From NCBI RefSeq assembly GCF_030271535.1, contig NZ_JASCXJ010000022.1, positions 32,228-96,227 of the forward strand: a stretch of 64,000 bases of DNA. The letters run 5' to 3'. The position numbers and the translations under genes were made by a program. The notes below the pieces were generated by a model. That model made no database searches and was not told where the DNA came from. It worked only from the letters and a program-made list of their open reading frames with translations. Below, in pieces: positions 17,496 to 25,935 of this stretch. This DNA is from Nocardiopsis sp. ATB16-24. GTDB lineage: Bacteria; Actinomycetota; Actinomycetes; Streptosporangiales; Streptosporangiaceae. Numbering within the stretch: position 1 is the stretch's first letter; each line of letters begins with the position of its first letter.

Positions 17496-18641
17496 GTGAG
17501 CACGCACCATTGTTCCGCCTGGGAACTGTTCGGCTCCGCCGCCTTCCTGCGCGCCTTCACGCGCGTTCTGGGGTGCGGGCCCTGTTCCTCGGACGGAACC
17601 GCGCAGGGCTGCTCGGGTCACTCCGAACAGTTCTGCGACTATGTCGACCTGTGCGCCGAGTACTGCCCGTGCCCGGTGCACGGCGGCGACCCCGACGGTG
17701 TCGTCGCCGTGCGCATGCGGCACGCCGAGCCCGACGGCGACGGCGTCGACCGCACCGCCGCCCACCGGCTGCGCGACGCCTTGGACGACGTACGTCGGGA
17801 CCGTTCCTACAAGAACCTGCGCCGTGTCTACCCTCAACGCACCGCCAAGGGACAGGTGCGCTGCGCCTTCTCCGAACGCCCACGGCGCTGGGCCCAGCGC
17901 CGCGACGTGGCCGCTGTCGCCCCCGAGGTGGTCGACCAGGAGGCGTTGGCCATGCTCGTGCTCACCGCGGGCTGGGGAAACCCCGCCGCGGACCTGCCCG
18001 AGGACATCCACCCGGGCGAAACGGTCTCCTTCACAGAGGACGGCAGTGCGGTGCCCGTCGCCGACCTGCACGGACGTTCCCTGACCGAGGTCAGGGAACC
18101 GCCCATGGTCTCCACCGCGACCGGCGACTACCTGCTGCGCAAGTTGGCCGAACTGGCCTCAGGACGTGACGCCGACCCCGGTCGCACCCCCGATCAGCGA
18201 CGCCGTCTGTTGCTGCGTGGGCTGTTGCCCACGATGAACGGCGAGGACATCGCGCGCAGACTCACCGGGGTCCTGGGGCGGATGGCCGTGAACATGCCCC
18301 TGCACTTCGCGTTGGTGCAGCAGGCGCGCGGCCGAGCCCGCAGCGCACCCTACTCCCCCGTCCCCGACGTCCCCGAAACGGCTGAGGAGCCCTTCCCTCG
18401 GCGTGAGGTGCTCGGCGAGGAGGAGCGCGCCTGGCTGGAGCGCGCCGCCTCGGAGCTGACCGCTCGCGCACAGGAGTCACGGGAGGACTTCGAGGCCGAT
18501 CCCCACGGTGCCCTCGACGCCCTGGTGTGCGCCCTGCTGGAGAGGAGTCCGACCGTGCCCGCGCTGTGGGCCCGAGCCCAGGACGACCCCGATCTGCGCG
18601 CCGACCTGTTGGAGGCACTGGCCGAGACCATCGACGGCTGA
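17496..18641 (+). CDS. Cys-rich protein of unknown function within the CRISPR locus
   Basis: The 381-aa product starts at a GTG after GGGGAGAAG. Eight cysteines fall within the first 59 residues (C6, C27, C30, C39, C47, C53, C57, C59), with H42 and H62 nearby, a pattern that could hold zinc or an Fe-S cluster. The rest is helix-rich and acidic with no transmembrane segment: a middle part (about 100-200) and a C-terminal helical part ending in LLEALAETIDG. I recognise no family. It is transcribed against its cas-type neighbours from its own promoter, between the NLTPH gene and the large RAMP gene, so its link to CRISPR is by position only. Confidence 0.6.
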   Translation: MSTHHCSAWELFGSAAFLRAFTRVLGCGPCSSDGTAQGCSGHSEQFCDYVDLCAEYCPCPVHGGDPDGVVAVRMRHAEPDGDGVDRTAAHRLRDALDDVRRDRSYKNLRRVYPQRTAKGQVRCAFSERPRRWAQRRDVAAVAPEVVDQEALAMLVLTAGWGNPAADLPEDIHPGETVSFTEDGSAVPVADLHGRSLTEVREPPMVSTATGDYLLRKLAELASGRDADPGRTPDQRRRLLLRGLLPTMNGEDIARRLTGVLGRMAVNMPLHFALVQQARGRARSAPYSPVPDVPETAEEPFPRREVLGEEERAWLERAASELTARAQESREDFEADPHGALDALVCALLERSPTVPALWARAQDDPDLRADLLEALAETIDG

Positions 18642-18645
18642 CCGG

Positions 18646-18659
18646 CGCGGGGCCCCGCG
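18646..18659. terminator. Palindrome between convergent genes
   Basis: CGCGGGG-CCCCGCG is a perfect 14-bp palindrome filling most of the 24-bp gap between the Cys-rich gene and the RAMP gene, which converge here. It is a plausible but short bidirectional terminator. Confidence 0.35.
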
Positions 18660-18665
18660 GTCGGC

Positions 18666-20882
18666 TCATCCTCCGGGGCCCCCGACCCGGGCGAACCGTC
18701 GGGTCAGCGGCTGCAACACGGGATACTCGGCGAACTCGCGCAGGGACATCACCGCGGTCTCCTCCCACGGCAGACGGCCGCGCCACCGACCGGCCAGACA
18801 CACGTCCACCGCCTGCTCCACCTCACGCCACCGTTCCGGAGCGGGCTCGCCCGACAGACGCCGGCGCACCAGCGAGGTCCCGAAAGCGTCCAGGAAGCCC
18901 TGGACCCGGTCCTCGTCGGCCCGCACGACCCCCGCCGCCGGAGTGATGTCCAAGGCGCGGGCACGCCGGTCCACCAGGTACAGCTCCGGTCGCAGGTGCA
19001 CGCTGCCCATGCCCAGGGACTTGCCCATACCGACCTTGTGGGCGTGCGAGGGATCGCCCCGATCCCCTCCGTCCCACGGATTGTCGAGCAGAAGGGCGCG
19101 CATCAGCACACCGAGCTCTCCTTCGGTGAGGTTGGTGAAGGTGACGCGTGCACGGAAGGTGAGCCCGTCCCGCAGGGGAACGATGTCGCGTTGGGTCTCA
19201 CGGGGCGGCTCGGCCCCAGACCCCGGCGGCAGTACCACCACACCCAGCTCCTCCTGGGTCCGCGCGTCGTAACGGACCGGCGTTCCCAGCTCGGCTCGGT
19301 GCCGGTGCAGGTACGTCTTGTACCCGCCCAGGCGCACCCTGCCCTCGTGCGACCACGTGATGACGTCGGGCCTCTCCCCCGTCCCCGCCTCCGGCCCCTG
19401 GACCAGGTAGTTGGCGAAGCAGCCGCGTTGAGGGGAGAGAAGCTGGACGCGCAGGGCCGCGCCGTCGGGATAGTCCGGGTCGGGATCGGTGCTCAACGCG
19501 CTGCCGAACGACACCCGGCCCTTGGAGGCGCCCGACTCACCGGCGAAGGTGTCGATGTCCCCGAACAGGGCCCGACACACGTCCACGGTGCGTCCGGCCC
19601 GTGAGGCCCGGTCGGGATCCCCGTGTTGGGGCCCCAGAAGCGTCTCGGGCAGGGCTCGTCGGATCGGGTCGTCCTCGCTGACGGAGATCCGGTAGCCGCC
19701 GGAGCGACCGAAGGAGACCACCGTGTCGGAGGGGTCGAGGTCGAACCAGACCGGTTCGAGGTCACGCCGCGGCAGGCCTCCACCGCCGACTCCGGCCACC
19801 GGTTCGCGTCCGGGATCGGCCGGACCGGTGCTGAGGGTGTCGGGGAAGGCGGCGCGCTGGTAGCCGGTGACCTGTTCCGCCGACTCGAACAGCGCCACCA
19901 TGGAGTCGGGGACGGGAAGGCGCGCGCCCGAGTGGGAGGGGCTCGGAAAGAGATAGGCGTTGCGGCGCTCCCCCGCGGCGACCCCCGTCAGCACGACCAG
20001 TGCGCGGATCACCCCGCCCCGCCCCGGTTCACCGGCGTGGCCGCCGCGTGCGCGCAGGTAGGCGCGGGCCTCGGCGTCCGTCGGCGCCACGGCCGCCACC
20101 CGGCGCTCCTGCGGCAGGTGGACGGCGTGCACCCACCGGTATTGCAAACGTCCGTGCTGCTCGTGGGTGGTGGGCACGTAGGTGTTGTTCCTGGGAGGGT
20201 CGGGGAAGGTGTCGACCCCGAAATCCCAGGTGCGCAGGCTCTCCCGGAGGACCGTGAAGGAGACCTTGAGGGCTCGGCCCGATTCCCCGGTCACCGGGGT
20301 GGAGGGCACCTCGACCACGTACCAGCGCCCCTCGTCCTGGGAGTGGAACAGAAAGCCCTGTTTGGTCCGCAGCCCGACGCGGCGCCTGCGGTAGTGGGAG
20401 TGCCGTTGGGCCATGATCCGTCGCGCCCGGGCTGACAGGGTGCCGTCGGCACGGTCGGGGTCGATGCGCACGGGCGCGCGGAAGAACAACATGGGCGTGT
20501 TGACCGGACCCGTCTCCCCGCTGGTGAGCATGCGTACGGTGTTGCGGACCAATCCGCGCAGGGTGGAACCCGGGATGGCGGGCAGGTGGCGCTCACCGTG
20601 GGGGAGACGGAAGGAGGGGCTCACCCGGCCACGTTCGGGGGTCCTCCCGACGAAGGTGGGGGTGAGCGTGGTCAGGGTCAGGTCGATCCACCCCGCATGG
20701 GTGCCGTCCACCGTCCTGTCATGGCTACGCAGCAACGCGTCGGTGCGATGTCCGTCGTGCAGGTCGTGGGCGGGCATGGGGGTGTCGGCGAGACGGACCA
20801 GTCCATAGGGGGCCGTCGCGTGGAAGGTGCGGGACTCCGGCCCGACCGCTCCGGTGGGATGGGGAACATGGTCGGACCTCAA
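18666..20882 (-). CDS. TIGR03986-type CRISPR-associated RAMP protein
   Basis: This large 738-aa RAMP-superfamily protein has family features: an N-terminal APYGLVRLADTP segment, GWIDLTLTTLTPTFVG (64-79), the Cas7 glycine/helix motif IPGSTLRGLVR (103-113), and the late Gly-rich loop HKVGMGKSLGMGSV (about 620). TIGR03986 proteins occur in type III, especially III-D-like, loci and probably form part of the crRNA-bound backbone. The TTG start overlaps the csx19-like stop (TTGA) and follows GGGAGGAG. It is the last gene of the leftward cas operon. Confidence 0.8.
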   Translation of the reverse strand: MRSDHVPHPTGAVGPESRTFHATAPYGLVRLADTPMPAHDLHDGHRTDALLRSHDRTVDGTHAGWIDLTLTTLTPTFVGRTPERGRVSPSFRLPHGERHLPAIPGSTLRGLVRNTVRMLTSGETGPVNTPMLFFRAPVRIDPDRADGTLSARARRIMAQRHSHYRRRRVGLRTKQGFLFHSQDEGRWYVVEVPSTPVTGESGRALKVSFTVLRESLRTWDFGVDTFPDPPRNNTYVPTTHEQHGRLQYRWVHAVHLPQERRVAAVAPTDAEARAYLRARGGHAGEPGRGGVIRALVVLTGVAAGERRNAYLFPSPSHSGARLPVPDSMVALFESAEQVTGYQRAAFPDTLSTGPADPGREPVAGVGGGGLPRRDLEPVWFDLDPSDTVVSFGRSGGYRISVSEDDPIRRALPETLLGPQHGDPDRASRAGRTVDVCRALFGDIDTFAGESGASKGRVSFGSALSTDPDPDYPDGAALRVQLLSPQRGCFANYLVQGPEAGTGERPDVITWSHEGRVRLGGYKTYLHRHRAELGTPVRYDARTQEELGVVVLPPGSGAEPPRETQRDIVPLRDGLTFRARVTFTNLTEGELGVLMRALLLDNPWDGGDRGDPSHAHKVGMGKSLGMGSVHLRPELYLVDRRARALDITPAAGVVRADEDRVQGFLDAFGTSLVRRRLSGEPAPERWREVEQAVDVCLAGRWRGRLPWEETAVMSLREFAEYPVLQPLTRRFARVGGPGG

Positions 20883-21625
20883 CGCTCCTCCCGTCCGATC
20901 TCGTCACCGGTGCCCACGTCGAACTCCGGCCCGGTCGGTTTGACACCCGTGTGCACACCGGTGAGCCGGTGGAAGGCCACCCCCACCGCCCCGGTGTCGG
21001 GGTCATCGGCCCAGTACTCGCGCACGGTCAGCCAGGTGCCCGAGCTCTCCAGCGCGGTCCTGCCTCCGGCCTCGGGGCGTGATCGCCCCGAGAAATCGAC
21101 CCACTCCACCGGGAGCACCGCCCGAGCCCCGGAGGGTTCGCCGGTCACCGAGAAGGGGATCGGTCCGTCCAGGGTCCTGCTGTGCGCGGGGCCGTTCCAT
21201 CCCTGGAGGAGGAAGGAGCGGTCGCGCGGGCGTGACCACCACGGGAGGGTGCCGGGGGCGTCGGCGCTGATCCATCCGGCCTCGGCTCCCTCGCCGATGC
21301 GGATCTGGGCGTGCGGGCCGAAGACGAGGACCTCCAGTATCCGCCAGCGTTCGGGGAGGGGGGAGGGGGCCGACAGGTCCGCGGTGGACGGCTGGTCCGA
21401 GCGACGCCACCGCGCTCCCGGGCAGGCGCCGGTGAGGCGGCCGTCGACGAGTTCGGCGAGCAGCCACTGAGGACGCCCCCGGGCGCCGGGGACCCTCCCG
21501 GTACCCGTGTCGAGCAGGCGGCACCGGCGACCGTGGAGCAGGACCTCTTCCAGTACCGTCCCGACCTGATCGTCGGTCAGGCGCTGGACCGCCAGGCCGT
21601 ACGGGCGCGGAGGGTGGTGGTTCAC
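20879..21625 (-). CDS. csx19: Csx19-like type III-D protein
   Basis: This 248-aa protein starts at a GTG with an AGGAGG Shine-Dalgarno. Position, size and the segments VLVFGPHAQIRIG and LREYWADDPDTG suggest Csx19 (TIGR03984), a small type III-D accessory subunit. Sequence similarity recognised by eye is modest, so the assignment leans on its place between the tandem Cas7 and the TIGR03986 RAMP. It starts 3 bp after the upstream stop and its own stop overlaps the next start, so translation is coupled. Confidence 0.6.
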   Translation of the reverse strand: MNHHPPRPYGLAVQRLTDDQVGTVLEEVLLHGRRCRLLDTGTGRVPGARGRPQWLLAELVDGRLTGACPGARWRRSDQPSTADLSAPSPLPERWRILEVLVFGPHAQIRIGEGAEAGWISADAPGTLPWWSRPRDRSFLLQGWNGPAHSRTLDGPIPFSVTGEPSGARAVLPVEWVDFSGRSRPEAGGRTALESSGTWLTVREYWADDPDTGAVGVAFHRLTGVHTGVKPTGPEFDVGTGDEIGREER

Positions 21626-21628
21626 TGT

Positions 21629-23248
21629 CTACCTCCTTCGTGCCGCCTCGTCGCACCCGGTGAGCGCGGTGCGCAGGGCGTCCAGCCAGCCGCGCGCCGC
21701 GGCGGCCTCCGCGCTGTCGGGCTCGAACACGGCGGCGAGCAGGTCCACCGTACGTGGGGGTTCCCCGGTCCCGGTGTGGGTGGTCAGGTGGGCGCGCGTC
21801 GCGGTCAGGCGTCCGTTACCGCTTCCGGTGTCCGCGCCGAGGGCGTCGAAGGCGACGGTGGCCAGCTCGCGTACGAGAAGGGTGAACAGGCCGCGTACCG
21901 CGTCGTCCGGTTCGCGCACGTCCACGATCACCTCGGCCGTGCCACCGCAGTACAGGTCGGTGGTGAACAACCGGCCCTCGACGGCGTCGCCGAACAGCGC
22001 GTCCACGGTCAGGCGGGTGGTGGTCAACGACGCGCCCTCGGTGAGGACCGGCGTGGTGCGCAGGCCGATGCGGGAGGGGCGGGGCGGACCGCGACGCCCG
22101 GTGTCGGCGCCCCACCAGCCGTCATGCCACTCACGCCAGCGGGCGGCCGGCGCGCGCAGGTGTTCGGCCATGTCCCGCACCAGACGGCCGGCGATCCGTT
22201 TGAGAAGGGCGAACAGGGCGGTGTCGCCGAGCACCGGGACGGAGCGGGTCGACCCGTCGGTGCCCTCGGGGCGGTGCCGGTGCGCCCGGTCCACCGCACC
22301 GATCCGTTCGGGGGGAGGGGGGTCCCCGAGCAGGAGCGTTCCGGGGCGGAGTTCACCTCCAGGTCTTCCCAGGGGGTCCGTCCGTTCCGCGACGGCCAGG
22401 GTGAGGTGGAGCTCGGCGCGGTGGCGGCGGTCGGGCCGGGTGGTCCGTGCGATGAGGTGTGCGGCGGTCGCCGTTCTCCCGCAGGCGCGTAGACGGCCGG
22501 TCAGGGCGGTGGCGAGGTCTTCGGGTGCGCCGCTGAGCGCTCGGGCGCCGTGTTCCCAGCGTTCGGCCCAGGATCGGGAGTGGTAGGCGAACCAGTCGTG
22601 CTCGTCGGTGAGATCGTAACGGCGCACCGCCCAGTGGGCGGCGCGGACGTCCCCGTAGCCGCGACCGGTCCGACCGCCGAGGCGGACACCGGGGCCGGTC
22701 CCGTCCCGGCCGGTCAGACCGTCGGTGGCCAGCAGCAGGAGGGTGAGCAACCGGGCCTCGTCGGCCGGTGCGGGGACGCGCAGGCGCATGTGCGCGGTGA
22801 AGACCGTGCCCGCGGGCAGGATCTCCCACTGCCACACGCGCCCCGTCCGGACGGTGCCCGCGGCCGGATCCACCCGGACACCGGTGCGGATGGCGACCGT
22901 GGTGTCCTCGGGGAGTTCGGCGAGGGCGTCGTCCACGTCGAGGAGGCTCGTGGAGGGTGCTCTCCGGTCGGAGGTCGTGTGTTCCCGGTTCGTTCCCAGG
23001 AGCGCGTGGACGCTGTCGGGATCGCCGGTGCACGAGGCCAGCTCGTGACGCAGCAGCCCCGCCAGTGTGCTGGCGCGCAGACGGGGCGCACCGGTGAGCG
23101 GGTCCCGGTCCACACGCAGGTCCACGTCGCTCTCGGCGGCGTGGCGCGGTAGCGGTCTGGCCGCACCGACATGGGTGTCGGAGAGCAGACGCAGGCGGAA
23201 GGTGATCTGCCAGAGCAGCCCGGGGGCGTCCGTGGGATCGTCGCTCAC
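21629..23248 (-). CDS. Tandem Cas7-Cas7 (Csm3-like) fusion
   Basis: I start this 539-aa protein at the GTG at 23248, which overlaps the csx10 stop (GTGA); the frame upstream is csx10 antisense noise. Two RAMP units are visible. Unit 1 (about 15-207) has RLLSDTHVG, an Asp-rich loop SDVDLRVDRDP (40-50) where Csm3 carries its RNA-cleaving Asp, LRASTLAGLLR and the Gly-rich GGRTGRGYGDV. Unit 2 (about 280-490) has TTTRLTVDALFGDAVEGRLF (409-428) and GADTGSGNGRL. Duplicated Cas7 units are typical of III-D backbones. The protein probably covers two crRNA segments and cleaves target RNA. Confidence 0.8.
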   Translation of the reverse strand: MSDDPTDAPGLLWQITFRLRLLSDTHVGAARPLPRHAAESDVDLRVDRDPLTGAPRLRASTLAGLLRHELASCTGDPDSVHALLGTNREHTTSDRRAPSTSLLDVDDALAELPEDTTVAIRTGVRVDPAAGTVRTGRVWQWEILPAGTVFTAHMRLRVPAPADEARLLTLLLLATDGLTGRDGTGPGVRLGGRTGRGYGDVRAAHWAVRRYDLTDEHDWFAYHSRSWAERWEHGARALSGAPEDLATALTGRLRACGRTATAAHLIARTTRPDRRHRAELHLTLAVAERTDPLGRPGGELRPGTLLLGDPPPPERIGAVDRAHRHRPEGTDGSTRSVPVLGDTALFALLKRIAGRLVRDMAEHLRAPAARWREWHDGWWGADTGRRGPPRPSRIGLRTTPVLTEGASLTTTRLTVDALFGDAVEGRLFTTDLYCGGTAEVIVDVREPDDAVRGLFTLLVRELATVAFDALGADTGSGNGRLTATRAHLTTHTGTGEPPRTVDLLAAVFEPDSAEAAAARGWLDALRTALTGCDEAARRR

Positions 23249-25062
23249 CGGGGGCCTCCCCCGGCGGGGCGTCCCCCGTCCTGTTCCGCTCGTAGGACAC
23301 GGGTGACCTCGGCCAGCCAGGAGGAGACGAGCACCAGGGCGAGGCGGGGGGCCGCACGCCGCTCCCAGGCGCGTGCGGGGGCGGACAGCCCGCCGGGGTG
23401 GTCTTCGGGCGGCAGGCCGTCGGGCAGGGACAGGTCCACGGCCGCGATCGCCTTGGCGTAGGCGGGATCGTGCTCGGGATCGGGTCGGTTCCGCGACCAC
23501 CAGGCGACGGTGCCCGGCCCGCCCGGTCCCGTCAACCAGGAGAGGACGGTCACCGGGCCTCGGTGACCGGGGTGACGCAGACGGGCCCGGGCCAGGGCAC
23601 GCACCAGACGGTCGTGCGGGGCCCTGCGAACACCGGTGGGATCGGCTCCCGGGCAGGTGGCGGCCCCTCCGACGAGGAGGCCCTCCAGTGCGGACAGGGC
23701 GGCCTCGGGTGTGCGATGGGCAGGGGCGGCGACCTCACGCAGACGCCCCACCAGGCCGGGAGTGAGGGGGGTGAGCAGGTCGACCGAGTCCAGGGCCAGG
23801 GCACGGGCATGGTCGCGGACCGGCCGGAGGGCGGCGTTCCACAGGAGTTCGTCGTAGAGGGCCCTCAGTCGCCCGTGCCGAAGGTCGGGCTCGGAGACGG
23901 TCCGCGCCGTGACGGCCTGCCCGCTTCTCCCGTGGAGGGGGACGACCGCGGGGGCGAGGGGTTCGGGACCCGCGGGAGGGGACAGCAGGGCGAACTGACC
24001 GTGACCGTCCACGACCCGTTCGCCGAGGGGACGCGCCTCCAGGTCACGCACCCGGCCGGTGTCCAGGTCCCGGTCCAGGCGAAGACGCACCACCGACCCC
24101 GGCCGGGCCGCCCATCGCTGGGCCATGGGTCCTCGGTAGCCGCGGTGGTAGGCGCCCACGAGCACGGCCTCCACGTGATCGGCCAGGACCCGCACTCCGG
24201 TCCCCGGCATACGCGCGGCGAAGAGGTCGAGCACCGCGGGCACCAGGGCCTGGGGACGGGCCTCGCCGTCGGCGCCCGTCAACAGTGCGGAGGACAGCAG
24301 CACCAGGTCGAGGGGGCTCCCCGCCGCCCAGGAGGGCGGCCGTACCCGCGCGATCCGGTCCGGTGTCACCAGTCGGTCGGGGTCGACCGGAGTCACGTGG
24401 ACACCGCCATGGGCCCGGGTGCCTCCCGAACCGAGGGTGAGGGTGCCGTGGGCCTCCGCGAGGAAGGCGACGATCCGTTCGGCGAGCCGCTCCAAGGCGG
24501 CCGGATCGGGTGCGCGCAACTGCCACCGGGCCTCGAAGACCTGTCCCGCGTCGACGCTCGTGGCGAGGAAGGGAACGCCGTGGGCCGTGTCGTCGGTACG
24601 CGAACGGCCCAGATACTGCTCGGTGGTGGTGCTCACGGCGGCCCGCAGGGAACGGTCGGGGGTGAGGGGGTCGCGGACCGCCTGGTAGGGCGTCGTGGGG
24701 TCGGTGTCACCGAAGACGTCGACGATGGTGTCGCCGTCCTTGCCCGGGGTGTGGAGGTGGGCGGGCGCCGGGTAGGCGACGGCCGCCCGTGCGGGGCCTT
24801 CCTCCGGAACGGGGTCGCCGTCCTGTTCCAGCCGGGGGTGGGCCGTGGCGAAGCGGACCTGTTCCCCCCGCACCACCCAGTCGTGGAGTTCACGGTCGCG
24901 ACCCGCGCGGTGAAGAGCGGCGGCGAGCATGCCCCGCTGGGCGCGTCCGCCGAGGGTGTGTTCGGAGTCGATGCGCAACGGATCGTAGGAGGTGCGCACC
25001 ACCAGGGTGTCGGTGAGGAGGTAGCGCAACGGCAGATAGCCGCTCACTCCCGGGTCGTCCAC
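23245..25062 (-). CDS. csx10: Csx10-like (Cas5-group) type III-D RAMP
   Basis: The 605-aa product starts at the GTG at 25062 after GGAGG; the upstream open frame has no comparable signal. The N-terminus YLPLRYLLTDTLVVRT followed by a TLGGRAQRGMLAAAL helix is the Csx10 pattern of a beta-strand plus Gly-rich RAMP loop. A second RAMP-like region follows, with LTLGSGGTRAHGGV near residue 230. Csx10 takes the Cas5 place at the 5' handle of the crRNA in type III-D complexes. It lies 168 bp downstream of the single Cas7 gene and overlaps the tandem Cas7 by 4 bp. Confidence 0.75.
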   Translation of the reverse strand: MDDPGVSGYLPLRYLLTDTLVVRTSYDPLRIDSEHTLGGRAQRGMLAAALHRAGRDRELHDWVVRGEQVRFATAHPRLEQDGDPVPEEGPARAAVAYPAPAHLHTPGKDGDTIVDVFGDTDPTTPYQAVRDPLTPDRSLRAAVSTTTEQYLGRSRTDDTAHGVPFLATSVDAGQVFEARWQLRAPDPAALERLAERIVAFLAEAHGTLTLGSGGTRAHGGVHVTPVDPDRLVTPDRIARVRPPSWAAGSPLDLVLLSSALLTGADGEARPQALVPAVLDLFAARMPGTGVRVLADHVEAVLVGAYHRGYRGPMAQRWAARPGSVVRLRLDRDLDTGRVRDLEARPLGERVVDGHGQFALLSPPAGPEPLAPAVVPLHGRSGQAVTARTVSEPDLRHGRLRALYDELLWNAALRPVRDHARALALDSVDLLTPLTPGLVGRLREVAAPAHRTPEAALSALEGLLVGGAATCPGADPTGVRRAPHDRLVRALARARLRHPGHRGPVTVLSWLTGPGGPGTVAWWSRNRPDPEHDPAYAKAIAAVDLSLPDGLPPEDHPGGLSAPARAWERRAAPRLALVLVSSWLAEVTRVLRAEQDGGRPAGGGPR

Positions 25063-25230
25063 GGGTCCGCCTCCTTCCACGCCACCACGCACCACCGCCC
25101 CCGTGTCCCCTACGCCGCCGTCACGGCCGCGGACACACGGTAGTCGCACGCGGGGAGCGCGTACTTCGGCGGGGCACTCCCCACCGACCGGATACCGTCG
25201 CGTGTGTCCGGTGCCCTGGCCGGGAGGCCA

Positions 25231-25935
25231 TTAGGAAGACGCGGAGGGGATCGGGGTCCGCTCCGGAACGCCCTGCCGTTCCCCGCTCCCCATGGCGGCC
25301 AGGCGCAGGGTCAGCGTGTTCGGGTCGGTGCGGCCGTCCCCGGCCAGGCGCACGTCCACCCGACCTCGGCCGCGGGTGCCCCGCAGGCCGATCGTGGTGG
25401 TGGCCAGGCAGGCACGGGCGAGCAACCGCCAGTGCTCCTCCTCCGGCTCCGACGCCCAGGTCAGCGCGGCGCTGAGGGTCAACCCCGGCAGGAGCACCCG
25501 GTGAGTGCGCAGGCGGCCCGGCCGAGGGGCGCCGTCCGCGTCCATCTCGATCCCCGATTCCAGGGTGGTGTAGGCCTCGGTGACCGAGCGGCGTAGGACG
25601 GAGCGCAGGGGTTCGCCACGACCGTTGAGCGCGCGGGCGACCGCGTCGCGGACGGACTCGTCCACTCTGGCGTGCCCCAACCGCAGCGTGCGGTCCGCGC
25701 CATGGGATCCCCTTCGCCCGAAGAGCTCGTCACGGACCCCGGCCAGGTCCGGTGCGACGGTCGACGCGCCGAAAGCCCCACCGCGCAACCTCGCGGCGAG
25801 ACGGTGGCGTGGCAGGTAGGGAAGTCCGTGCTCGTCGGTGACCACGTCGGTATCGGCGTCCGTACCGTCCGCGCTGGCACCGACGAACAGGGCCGGTGAG
25901 GCCAGGTACACCAGGACGCGGTCCGGGCGGCTCAT
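25231..25935 (-). CDS. Single Cas7 (Csm3-like) RAMP
   Basis: The 234-aa protein begins at an ATG overlapping the cas10 stop (ATGA). It shows a minimal Cas7 layout: an N-terminal strand LVYLASPALFVGA, an Asp-rich loop with DADTDVVTD (26-34) in the place of the catalytic Asp of Csm3, the LPRHRLAARLRGG helix, and a late Gly-rich GLRGTRGRGRVDVRL strand. The likely role is one backbone/slicer subunit of the type III complex. The 168-bp gap to csx10 contains no gene and no clear terminator. Confidence 0.75.
   Translation of the reverse strand: MSRPDRVLVYLASPALFVGASADGTDADTDVVTDEHGLPYLPRHRLAARLRGGAFGASTVAPDLAGVRDELFGRRGSHGADRTLRLGHARVDESVRDAVARALNGRGEPLRSVLRRSVTEAYTTLESGIEMDADGAPRPGRLRTHRVLLPGLTLSAALTWASEPEEEHWRLLARACLATTTIGLRGTRGRGRVDVRLAGDGRTDPNTLTLRLAAMGSGERQGVPERTPIPSASS

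Noticed and set aside
19500..20435. Long rightward frames antisense to the RAMP gene
   Set aside because: High-GC mirror frames of the real leftward gene; no start signals or family motifs.
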